Positions 1 through 8,387 of a stretch of DNA of 40,975 bases are shown piece after piece (position 1 is the first letter of the stretch; the number at the start of each line of letters is the position of its first letter). This stretch comes from Candidatus Moraniibacteriota bacterium (GTDB taxonomy: Bacteria > Patescibacteriota > Minisyncoccia > Moranbacterales > GCA-2747515), in NCBI GenBank assembly GCA_947311515.1, contig CAMZLB010000017.1, positions 1 through 40,975 on the forward strand, written 5' to 3'. The notes under the pieces were generated by a model that searched no databases, had not been told where the DNA came from, and saw nothing but the letters and a program-made list of their open reading frames with translations. The position numbers and the translations under genes are program-made.

Positions 1-114
1 TCCTTCTTTATTTTGTTGAGGAACACGCTCCGTATCTGACTCTGCACTTACCGGATTAACTACTAATAAGAATGCAAAAACCACAACCTGTAAACTAGAA
101 AGTTTTCTAATCAT
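1..114 (-). CDS. N-terminus of a secreted protein (partial)
   Basis: A reading frame of 38 codons runs from an ATG at 112-114 off the left edge of the window. It begins MIRKLSSLQVVVFAFLLV and continues to a typical signal-peptidase site (NPVSA then ESD), followed by a polar stretch. This is a Sec signal peptide on an exported protein of unknown function. It is divergent from the 7TM gene at 274, with about 160 bp of AT-rich DNA between them. No Shine-Dalgarno sequence is visible. Too little of the protein is present to assign a family. Confidence 0.6.
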   Translation of the reverse strand, partial: MIRKLSSLQVVVFAFLLVVNPVSAESDTERVPQQNKEG

Positions 115-273
115 TTTTTTATTTTAATATTTATTATATTACCCTAATAATACCATGTTCTTTCAAAAAAATAAAAACTTATCAATTAATATCTATAATA
201 ACAATAGAACATTGCTCTTTACAAGAACAAAAAAATGTGCTTTAATTAACAGTTATATAATTAAATTAATATT

Positions 274-963
274 ATGGAAAATCAATTTGAACTCAATCCC
301 TTAATAGAACTTATATATTCACAAGGACTTCCTGAACAAATGGTTGTTGTTTTGTTACTATTTCCTATAATAGCTACATTCGTCGTACTACTTAGACAAG
401 TTTTTGGTTTACAAGCCTTTGGAATTTATACTCCCACCATAATAACAGTTGTTTTTATGGCTATGGCTCATAAAAGTCTTGATGACTTAGCTTATCCTAT
501 AGCAATCTATATTTTTGTCATAGTTATAGGAATGCTTATGAGATTTGTATTTAAAAAGCTAAGACTTCTATATTTACCCAGAGTAGCTTTAAATTTAACC
601 ATAATTACCTTTTCTGTTTTATTTATACTTACTATTGCAGGTTTCTTTGGTATGACAGAATTTTCTTTTTTTCCTATCCTAATATTAATTACAATAGTTG
701 AAAAATTTGTTCTAGTTCAAATAGAAAAAGGCACAAAAGTTGCAGCTTCTCTTGCATTTGAAACTTTATTTATCGCAATAATAGGATATCTTATAATGAC
801 ACCAATAACTCCAATAGGACAGTATATAAGCATTGGTGTACAAGAATATCCTTATTTAATTTTATTTATAATACCAGTAAACTTAATACTTGGTAAATGG
901 ACCGGACTTAGAGTAACTGAATTAATAAGATTCAAAGAAATACTTAAAAAGATTAAAAGCTAA
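274..963 (+). CDS. 7TM membrane protein of the transglutaminase/ATP-grasp-associated type
   Basis: This 229-aa protein is almost entirely hydrophobic, with about six to seven membrane spans and conserved-looking segments such as FGIYTPTI (residues ~49-56) and LPRVALNL (~101-108). Its length, spans and position directly before an ATP-grasp gene match the 7TM domain usually fused to an inactive transglutaminase (7TM_transglut, PF14402). Here the transglutaminase part is absent and only the membrane part is encoded. The next gene starts 10 bp downstream, so the two are probably co-transcribed and the ligase product probably works at the membrane beside this protein. No Shine-Dalgarno sequence precedes the ATG. 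The family call is from recalled motif similarity. Confidence 0.65.
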   Translation: MENQFELNPLIELIYSQGLPEQMVVVLLLFPIIATFVVLLRQVFGLQAFGIYTPTIITVVFMAMAHKSLDDLAYPIAIYIFVIVIGMLMRFVFKKLRLLYLPRVALNLTIITFSVLFILTIAGFFGMTEFSFFPILILITIVEKFVLVQIEKGTKVAASLAFETLFIAIIGYLIMTPITPIGQYISIGVQEYPYLILFIIPVNLILGKWTGLRVTELIRFKEILKKIKS

Positions 964-973
964 TATAATACAT

Positions 974-2404
974 ATGTTTGAATTTATCTCTTCATTATTT
1001 TCTGCTTTATCTGCAAGTAAAAAGGTTCTTGGTATGAATTCTAGAAATCTAACTTACATACGACCCCATAATTTAAAAAATGCCAGAATTTTAGCTGATA
1101 ATAAAATTGAGTCAAAAAAGATATTTAAAAAGAATAATATACCTACTCCTGCATTAATAGCAAAAATCAGTTCTCATGAAGAACTTGAGCAATTCAACTG
1201 GAATTTACTACCTGATTCTTTTGTTCTAAAGCCAAATAGTGGACTAGGTGGTTCCGGTATTTTAATTGTATACGCCAGAAAAAAAGGTGCTCAAAATGTT
1301 TGGATAAAATCAAATGGTAAAACTATCGCCATAAAAGATTTATTTAATCATATAAGCCATATACTCGACGGAGCTTTTTCTATAACTAATTCTGCTGACA
1401 TTGCTTTTTTTGAAGAAAGATTAAAGATTTCAAAAGAACTAAAGCCTTATTCCTACAGAGGGATTCCAGATATTAGAATAATAATTTATAATAAAGTACC
1501 TGTTATGGCAATGCTTAGACTCCCAACAAAGTCTTCTGATGGTAAGGCAAATTTACAACAAGGAGGTATTGGAGTTGGAATCGATATTGCAACAGGCACA
1601 ACAACAACAGCAGTACAAGGGAAAAATAAAATTATAGATTACATACCAAAAACACGAATGTTACTCAGAGGTATAAAAATTCCTCACTGGAATGAAATGT
1701 TAGAACATTCAGTAAGGGCACAAGAAGTATCTGGTCTTGGATATTTAGGTGCTGATATCGCGCTCGATAGAGATAATGGTCCTGTTTTTTTAGAATTAAA
1801 CGCTCAACCAGGATTATCAATTCAAATTGCAAATATGGCAGGACTCAAAGATAGACTTGAACGAGTTGAAGGATTAAAAATAAAAAATGCAGCTCATGGA
1901 GTCAGAGTTGGAAAAAATTTATTTGGTGGTGAGATAGAACAAGAACTAGAAGAGACCTCTGGGAAAAAAGTTATAGGTTCTATAGAAAAAATAATATTTA
2001 ATGGAAAAAATAATAAAAGTATAGAAGTTGATGCAAAAATTGACACAGGAGCTTATTCAACTTCTATAGATATAGACTTAGCAAAAAAACTAGGTTTTTC
2101 TGCTACTATTGAAGCCTTTGAAAAAATTAACTTAAATCAGTTTGATATAAAACCAAATAATGGATCCATTATTGAAAAAGAATTTCTTAAAAAATATAAA
2201 AATACAATACCTTTTCTTGAAACTGTTGCTGTAGTATTTGCCGCTAGTGGTTCATCAATTAGACCAGTTATAAAAACTTCTCTAGTTATTGATGGTGAAA
2301 AAATAGTTGCTAAAATTAATATTGTTAACCGCTCAAATCTTAAATATCCTGCAATAATAGGAAAAAGAAATTTACATAAATTCTTAATTGACGTAAGTAA
2401 ATAA
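974..2404 (+). CDS. RimK-like ATP-grasp ligase fused to a retropepsin-like domain
   Basis: The protein has 476 aa. Residues ~20-310 form an ATP-grasp ligase of the alpha-L-glutamate-ligase-like type. The nucleotide-binding segment reads FVLKPNSGLGGSGI (~83-96) and the metal-binding end is FLELNAQPGLS (~268-278). Residues ~335-476 are a second domain with AKIDTGAYSTSI, a retropepsin-type DTGA active-site motif, ending in a typical AIIGKRNLHKFLID segment. This matches the RimB-like 'ATP-dependent zinc protease' family (PF05618). Family members usually encode the two domains separately. The ligase should form an amide or peptide bond on an acidic amino acid or peptide, and the protease-like part may trim or bind it; the real substrate is unknown. 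It follows the 7TM gene by 10 bp. Confidence 0.75.
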   Translation: MFEFISSLFSALSASKKVLGMNSRNLTYIRPHNLKNARILADNKIESKKIFKKNNIPTPALIAKISSHEELEQFNWNLLPDSFVLKPNSGLGGSGILIVYARKKGAQNVWIKSNGKTIAIKDLFNHISHILDGAFSITNSADIAFFEERLKISKELKPYSYRGIPDIRIIIYNKVPVMAMLRLPTKSSDGKANLQQGGIGVGIDIATGTTTTAVQGKNKIIDYIPKTRMLLRGIKIPHWNEMLEHSVRAQEVSGLGYLGADIALDRDNGPVFLELNAQPGLSIQIANMAGLKDRLERVEGLKIKNAAHGVRVGKNLFGGEIEQELEETSGKKVIGSIEKIIFNGKNNKSIEVDAKIDTGAYSTSIDIDLAKKLGFSATIEAFEKINLNQFDIKPNNGSIIEKEFLKKYKNTIPFLETVAVVFAASGSSIRPVIKTSLVIDGEKIVAKINIVNRSNLKYPAIIGKRNLHKFLIDVSK

Positions 2405-2550
2405 TCTACCCTACACTGTAGTATACTACTAATTCTAGATTTTGTAATTCCTTTAATAATTTCTCATAAATCTAAGTTATAATTCCAAAGGTCTGTGTTT
2501 GTGTCCTTCTTTTAGCTTGTATTTTACTTAATTTACTACCCTAATTAATT

Positions 2551-4020
2551 TTAATTACCCACTTCATCCCATCTATCTATTTCAATTCTTTCTCCAGATG
2601 GGAACATTGGAGGTGCCTTGTCATTTAATATTGCATTAAATACTATATTTTGAACCATAAATCCATAATTAGGAGCTCCTGTATGTTTAAATTTCATTCT
2701 TTTATTACTTGCAAGTGAACCATATATTGTAAGCTTAGTTAATGATACTGCACTCCAATCAGTACCATTTGGTGGAATCCAACCAATACCTCCATTCATT
2801 GCAAATAAAGATGCATCAATATATAAATCATCTTTACTATCTCTTACAAAGAGTATATTATTTTCTGACATGAGTCCCAAAGATGTTCCTGTTGAACTAC
2901 TATATTCCAAATCATTATCACCTAAATAAATACTTGGATCATAACCACTTCTAGAATCATGAGCTGCAATAGTTAAATTTTTTCCCACACCTAATGTACC
3001 ATCAACCCATACATTATTTTCTACATAGATTACAGCATTATCAGCTATAGATACATTTATATTTGTACTTCCTAGTTCAGTATATGCAAGAGTCTCCTTA
3101 TCATAATTAGTCACAACTGAAACGTTTATAGTTCCATCTGAATTCAGTTCTATATATCTTCCATAACCACTATCATCATAATAAAGTGAGTCTGCTATAG
3201 CCTGGTTTTTAATAGATTCAAAATCAGACACTGCATTTTGAAAATCTATTTTTTGTACTGGAAATATTGTCCCAACATTAAATGTAGCAGAACCATTAAC
3301 TCCATCCACTGTAGATGTTCCATTATAATATTCTTTCACCGATGAATAAACTATATTATTAATTGTTGCATTATCTAATTCAAACCCTTCGTTTCCATGA
3401 ATTGGTCCATATATAGTGGCTGATGAGTCAAATTTTGAATATTTGTTAGTAAGAATTACATATTCACTCCAAGAAGGCTTTCTGAGTCTTGCTGTGGTTA
3501 TATGTTTTATATTAGGCTTATCTTTCGTCCAACCAGTTACCTTTATAGTTGACGTTGAAGGAAAATATTCAGTTGGACCCATAACACAAATAGAGTAATA
3601 ACCTATATCATTACCATTTCCATCAGTATAAACTGATACATAAGCTTCTGTGCCATCAGTGTCATCTCCATCAATATCTCCATCATCATCAGAATCATAA
3701 TTATCCAAACTTACATCTATATCATCGCAATTACCATCCTTATTATCATCTACTCCAATTGCATTAGCCCAAAAAGTTCCGATTTGTGTTGATGTCTTTC
3801 CCTCTAAGTTATGACCTAAATACCATCTATAAAAATAAATACCTGCCTCAGCAGCTTGTCTCGCTTGTTCTTTTGGCTCAGCATAAAAACCAAGTTTTAA
3901 ATTACTAATTATAAATTGCATAATAGAAAGTAAAACAAAACTTGTTATACCTATAATTAAAATGCCATATATCATAACACTTCCTTTCTTAATTTTATTT
4001 TGAATTTTTTTTAATAACAT
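2551..4020 (-). CDS. PilX/GspK-like tip minor pilin with an Asp-rich segment
   Basis: This 489-aa protein is the last gene of the pilus operon. A short basic leader ends in KKG, followed by a hydrophobic helix (SVMIYGILIIGITSFVL). Position +5 is Tyr rather than Glu, as in GspK/PilX tip subunits. After the AAEAG helix typical of PilX comes a strongly acidic stretch (residues ~91-123, e.g. DSDDDGDIDGDD) resembling calcium-binding DxDxDG loops. The large C-terminal domain (~180-489) is beta-rich and not recognised. The gene starts 3 bp after the PilW-like gene ends. It is probably a low-abundance pilus-tip component that caps or initiates the fibre; adhesion is possible but inferred. Confidence 0.7.
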   Translation of the reverse strand: MLLKKIQNKIKKGSVMIYGILIIGITSFVLLSIMQFIISNLKLGFYAEPKEQARQAAEAGIYFYRWYLGHNLEGKTSTQIGTFWANAIGVDDNKDGNCDDIDVSLDNYDSDDDGDIDGDDTDGTEAYVSVYTDGNGNDIGYYSICVMGPTEYFPSTSTIKVTGWTKDKPNIKHITTARLRKPSWSEYVILTNKYSKFDSSATIYGPIHGNEGFELDNATINNIVYSSVKEYYNGTSTVDGVNGSATFNVGTIFPVQKIDFQNAVSDFESIKNQAIADSLYYDDSGYGRYIELNSDGTINVSVVTNYDKETLAYTELGSTNINVSIADNAVIYVENNVWVDGTLGVGKNLTIAAHDSRSGYDPSIYLGDNDLEYSSSTGTSLGLMSENNILFVRDSKDDLYIDASLFAMNGGIGWIPPNGTDWSAVSLTKLTIYGSLASNKRMKFKHTGAPNYGFMVQNIVFNAILNDKAPPMFPSGERIEIDRWDEVGN

Positions 4021-4023
4021 AGT

Positions 4024-5538
4024 TTATGGTGAAGAAATAGAATCTTGAGCAGTTAAATTCCTAACATCTATAAATGATTGTACTTGTGTATTCTCTGCAT
4101 CTTGCCTTGTATCAACGTTGATATTTAATAAAATTCTAACTAATTCAATTTCTGAAATATTTATAGGATATGTTAGCTTTGAGTTAAGAATTCTATCATA
4201 GTCAAATGTATCAGATCCGCTAAATAAACTTTCAAAATCATCAAAGTATGTAAATACTGGTCTAATATTGGTCTCTGACTCCTCTATACTAGTACAAACC
4301 GCACCAGCATACAAAAGATCTTGTTCAGAATAACATAATCCATCATCTCCAGTAAAATCTTTACCAGCACAACTCATCTTAGAAGCTACTAAATACACAG
4401 TATTTGACTCATCAGTTCCTCTTAAATAAAGATTTATATCATTATCATAATTATTTCGCTCCACTTCCTCGCTTTGCCAATCTGTTGGTCCGCCAGAATG
4501 TGTCCATACAAATCCATTTGGATTATTACAAGTAAAATACATATGTTTATCTAAATCATCCGAATTACAACCATTTGGCTTGTCAGGATCTGGACCTGCA
4601 TTTATTTTCATCCTATATATTTGTGCAGTACAATTAGCATCTCCTACATTTACGCATTCCCAAAAAGCAGTATCATCTGCTGCTTCATGTCCGAATGTCT
4701 GAAATGCAATTATATCACTTATTACTCTTGGATCTTCAGTTTTAACATCATGAGGTAGATCATTTTCAATCCATAACTCATTTGTTGCTTCTACTCTAAC
4801 TTCTTCAATGTTCGTAAGACTATTTAATATACCACTATTTAGTATGCTATCCGAATCATAATACATATTTGAAACTTGATTATAACTTACTTCATTAGTA
4901 CTACGATTTCCAGCAGCTATAAGTACCCAACCATCCGCAGTAACTTGAGTAGAAAACTGATTACCATTTATATCAAAATAATACTGACCAGCATAATTTA
5001 CATTTCTTGCCATACCAATTGAGGTAAATCTACTTCCTATTGTTCCATCAATTTTTTCAGCTAATTGATATTCATTACAAGTTCCATTACTATCCACAAT
5101 TACATCATTTACCACGTATTTAGATACTGTTGTTATTGTCTCTGTTTCATCTTTATAACTCACAGGCTTTTGAGAAGTATCTGGCTCAATTATACCAACT
5201 TTAAGTTGCTGTGTTTCTAAAAAATATCTAACTCTTTCAGTAACTCCATCAGCATCATAATCTGAATAAAAAATGAATTCATTTTCTTTTGCACTTATAA
5301 TTGGATATGATCCATTTTCACTAACTCTAGCTTTATTAACATATTCTACAACATCATCTATTGCATGAATTGCTACTTGCACCGCAATTCCCGTTTCTAT
5401 GGTATGTCCATACACTGTCCAAAGTTTATCAAAAAGAACTGTAAAACCACCCATAACTATAACCACAATAGCTATTGTCATAATTGTCTCTACTATTGTA
5501 AGGCCCTTCAAAGTTTTTATTTTTATTATTTTTTTCAT
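4024..5538 (-). CDS. PilW-like minor pilin
   Basis: The protein has 504 aa with a clear class-III signal: basic leader MKKIIKIKTLKG, cleavage before LTIVE with Glu at +5, then a hydrophobic helix (TIMTIAIVVIVMGGFTVLF). The ~470-aa remainder is an extracellular domain with scattered Cys residues (e.g. FWECVNVGDANC) and aspects of a PilW/GspJ-type minor pilin, but is much longer than the usual 200-350 aa. It lies 12 bp downstream of the PilV-like gene and 3 bp upstream of the PilX-like gene. The order V-W-X matches minor-pilin clusters elsewhere. A prepilin peptidase must act on it, but none is encoded in this window. Confidence 0.75.
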   Translation of the reverse strand: MKKIIKIKTLKGLTIVETIMTIAIVVIVMGGFTVLFDKLWTVYGHTIETGIAVQVAIHAIDDVVEYVNKARVSENGSYPIISAKENEFIFYSDYDADGVTERVRYFLETQQLKVGIIEPDTSQKPVSYKDETETITTVSKYVVNDVIVDSNGTCNEYQLAEKIDGTIGSRFTSIGMARNVNYAGQYYFDINGNQFSTQVTADGWVLIAAGNRSTNEVSYNQVSNMYYDSDSILNSGILNSLTNIEEVRVEATNELWIENDLPHDVKTEDPRVISDIIAFQTFGHEAADDTAFWECVNVGDANCTAQIYRMKINAGPDPDKPNGCNSDDLDKHMYFTCNNPNGFVWTHSGGPTDWQSEEVERNNYDNDINLYLRGTDESNTVYLVASKMSCAGKDFTGDDGLCYSEQDLLYAGAVCTSIEESETNIRPVFTYFDDFESLFSGSDTFDYDRILNSKLTYPINISEIELVRILLNINVDTRQDAENTQVQSFIDVRNLTAQDSISSP

Positions 5539-5550
5539 ATTATGTAAAAC

Positions 5551-7089
5551 TTATGGTGTCATACTCACAGTAAGTCCATTGAGTCCTCCAGATGTCGTGT
5601 CCTTAGTTCCATTATAAGTACTGTAGCCTGATTTACTAATTCGTATATCATACACATCTTGAACTAGAGGAACATTTTTATCATTTGGAAAATATGTTCG
5701 TCCAAATTCATCTGTCTCTTCACTTGCAACATAACCAAGAACCGTGTTTTGTACTCTTACGGAAGCATTCTTTATAGGGAATCCTGTATTAGAATCTACT
5801 ACAATAACCTGTAACGAATCCACAGTCTCATCCATTACAATAAAATTACAAGGCGAAGGACTTATAGTTCCTCCAAGATAAAGCTTATTTCTATAATAAC
5901 CATTATTAGGCCTCATTTTCCAAAAAGTTAAACTTGGATTATTGGATTCAAAGTCAGTTATATTTAATTCATACACACCAGAACTAGCCTCATCAAGAGC
6001 ATCTATGCTACCATTTAAATCTGTGTCAGTTTGTATATCTACTGCTCCAGTTGCTCCATTCGTAGTAAATGTAGTATTAACGAAAAAATCATCGAGGTCA
6101 TAAATTGTTTCATTTGGTATAGTAATTGGATTAGTACCAATAATCCTACCTCCTTCATAATCCAATTGATGTACTCCTACTATATTTTCACAATATGGAT
6201 CCATTACTTGTAATGGAAAAGTATGTACTTTATCCATTACAAAAGTTTCCACTGTTCGTCTCCCTCTCTGTACCGTTAAATGAGTATTAAGCGGTTCATA
6301 ATTCTGACTCACTCCATTGTATCTCTCATATGTTTTTGTTGTTTGGTAGCCTAATTTTGCTACAGTTATCTCATAATTTTCCGTATCTTGAGTACCAAAA
6401 TAACTAGGTGGTACTGAAATAGTTACACTTCCATTTGCATCCGTCATCTCTGAAGATGTAAAATCTACTGTACCAACATCAGTATTACATTCATCACATA
6501 ATATATCCACTGTTGCACCCATAATTGGAGCACCTTCTGAATCTACTACGTTTATGGATAATATACCATACTCAGCGACAACACCTTCAAATCCAGTTGG
6601 AGGAATAAATGTAGAAGTCAAATCTATTCTATATTTTTCATAATTACTACCTATCGCATTTACTTCTGCAACCCCATTATCAGCTCCTTTGCTCCAAAGT
6701 ACAAATACCCTAACTCTCTTATAGTCATTAATATTATTATTTGTATCCGCTCCAGCAAGTCCATCGATTGGATCATCGATATAATTAATATGAGTAATAA
6801 TTCTAAATACTACATTATTAATTGTCATAAATTCATCTCTATTTATCTGCCCTCCTACTGTACCAGTATCAATTAATTCATCATAAGGAACATTTCTTAA
6901 TTGCTCCATTCTTTCTGCTGCAAGTTCTACTGCCATTAAACGTCTTTTTGCCTCTAATATAAGAACAGCCGACTCAGTATACATTTTATAAAATGCTAAC
7001 GTAGCAATGGAAAAAAGAGTAAGTAAGGCCAATGCCTCAATTAAAGTAGAACCTTTTTTCATCTTATTTTTTTTGTTCATTAAAAACAT
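5551..7089 (-). CDS. PilV-like minor pilin with two carboxypeptidase-regulatory-like domains
   Basis: The protein has 512 aa. The 13-residue leader ends KKG, followed by STLIEALALLTLF with Glu at +5, the processing motif of type IV pilins. The N-terminal helix is followed by a ~100-aa pilin head and two Ig-like modules of the CarboxypepD_reg/CnaB type: residues ~175-260 (LSINVVDSEGAPIMGATV) and ~424-495 (LQVIVVDSNTGFPIKNASV). Such modules typically act as stalks in surface proteins. The ATG at 7089 is chosen because an AGGA lies 8 nt upstream, overlapping the end of pilC. Later in-frame ATGs (7080, 7062) would give shorter leaders. It lies 5 bp after pilC in the pilus operon. Confidence 0.75.
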   Translation of the reverse strand: MFLMNKKNKMKKGSTLIEALALLTLFSIATLAFYKMYTESAVLILEAKRRLMAVELAAERMEQLRNVPYDELIDTGTVGGQINRDEFMTINNVVFRIITHINYIDDPIDGLAGADTNNNINDYKRVRVFVLWSKGADNGVAEVNAIGSNYEKYRIDLTSTFIPPTGFEGVVAEYGILSINVVDSEGAPIMGATVDILCDECNTDVGTVDFTSSEMTDANGSVTISVPPSYFGTQDTENYEITVAKLGYQTTKTYERYNGVSQNYEPLNTHLTVQRGRRTVETFVMDKVHTFPLQVMDPYCENIVGVHQLDYEGGRIIGTNPITIPNETIYDLDDFFVNTTFTTNGATGAVDIQTDTDLNGSIDALDEASSGVYELNITDFESNNPSLTFWKMRPNNGYYRNKLYLGGTISPSPCNFIVMDETVDSLQVIVVDSNTGFPIKNASVRVQNTVLGYVASEETDEFGRTYFPNDKNVPLVQDVYDIRISKSGYSTYNGTKDTTSGGLNGLTVSMTP

Positions 7090-7094
7090 AATTA

Positions 7095-8318
7095 TTATCC
7101 TATATTCTCTAAAACGCTATACATTGGTTGCATCATAGCAACAGCAAAAAATCCCACAGCCCCACCAATTAAAACCATAAGGACAGGTTCTATTATGGAT
7201 GATAAATTTTTTGTTAACTCATTTATTTCCTCTTCATAAAACTCAGCCATTTTCAGAAGCATTTCTTCTGTTTTACCAGTCTCTTCTCCAACTTTTGTCA
7301 TTTGAGAAACTACTATAGGGAATAGCTTTGGATAAGAGCTTACCATATAAGAAAGAGTTGTTCCTTTTTGAATATTATTTCGACCTTTATGTACAGCATC
7401 TTTATAATATTCATTTGAAAGTGTATCTGCTACTACATCTAAAGAATCTACAACTGACACACCACTGGAAAGTAAAGAACTATAAATTCTACAAAATCTA
7501 GCAGTATTTATTTTAACTGTAAAGTTTTTTATAGCTGGTAAATGTAATGTAACCCAACTAAAAGTTCTCTTTCCAATATCAGTTTTAAGAAATTGCTTAA
7601 GTGCAATTCCACCCACAATTACCGCAATTAAAACTACTCCTCCATGATTCTTTAAAGCATCAGACAAGCCTATTACAAATTGAGTCATTGGAGGCAACTC
7701 TACTTCCATATCTTTAAAAACTCCCATTATTTGAGGTAATATATATGTAAGCATAACAATACCAACCATTATCATAGCAAACACAATAACTGAAGGATAA
7801 ATCATTGCACCTCTAACTTTAGATTTTAATGTATGCTCTTTCTCTATTTGAATTTGTAAAATTTTCAACGAATTTTCCATAGTGCCTCCAATTTCACCAA
7901 CACGAATCATATTCACAAAAAGATCATTAAATACATTCGGATATTTAGCAAGAGCATCACTAAAAGTCACGCCTTTTTGAATATCTTCATAACACTGATT
8001 TAAAATTCCTTTAAATCTCTTATTCTGAGTTTGTTCCGACAAATTAGAAATACTTTTCCCAATTGATAACCCTGATGAAATCATAACTGTCAGGTTACGT
8101 GTAAAAAATAACATTTCCTTAAGTGGGATAGTTGACATTCTATCTAAAAAACTTATCCTTAATTTCCCCTGTTCCTTTTCTGGAATTAGATGAACAGAGG
8201 TGAGTACAAAACCTTCACCTCTCAATCGATTCGCAACCATTCTTTCGTTATCTGCAATCATTTCACCCGTACGCGGCAAACCATTTTCACTTTTTGCTGT
8301 AAATAAGAATTTAGACAT
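7095..8318 (-). CDS. pilC: Type IV pilus inner-membrane platform protein PilC
   Basis: The protein has 407 aa, normal for PilC/GspF. It contains the two tandem T2SSF domains (~65-190 and ~270-395), each with the Gly-rich GE-x-G-T/K helical motif (RVGEIGGTMENS and KVGEEGTGKTEE-type segments), and three long hydrophobic helices. It forms the platform that couples the PilB ATPase to pilin assembly. It starts 69 bp after pilB and is followed at 5 bp by the minor-pilin genes, so it is part of one operon. Confidence 0.93.
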   Translation of the reverse strand: MSKFLFTAKSENGLPRTGEMIADNERMVANRLRGEGFVLTSVHLIPEKEQGKLRISFLDRMSTIPLKEMLFFTRNLTVMISSGLSIGKSISNLSEQTQNKRFKGILNQCYEDIQKGVTFSDALAKYPNVFNDLFVNMIRVGEIGGTMENSLKILQIQIEKEHTLKSKVRGAMIYPSVIVFAMIMVGIVMLTYILPQIMGVFKDMEVELPPMTQFVIGLSDALKNHGGVVLIAVIVGGIALKQFLKTDIGKRTFSWVTLHLPAIKNFTVKINTARFCRIYSSLLSSGVSVVDSLDVVADTLSNEYYKDAVHKGRNNIQKGTTLSYMVSSYPKLFPIVVSQMTKVGEETGKTEEMLLKMAEFYEEEINELTKNLSSIIEPVLMVLIGGAVGFFAVAMMQPMYSVLENIG

Positions 8319-8387
8319 ATTAATTTTACTTTTATTTTTATTATACCACGCACTGGGAAATTCTGCTTATTTTCTCTGTGCTTAATA

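Noticed and set aside
2418-2429. 12-bp palindrome GTAGTATACTAC after the ATP-grasp gene
   Set aside because: No loop and no T-tract, so not a terminator; nothing else supports a function.
5365-5617. Plus-strand frames opposite the PilW-like gene start
   Set aside because: They mirror the hydrophobic pilin helix and show no independent coding signal.
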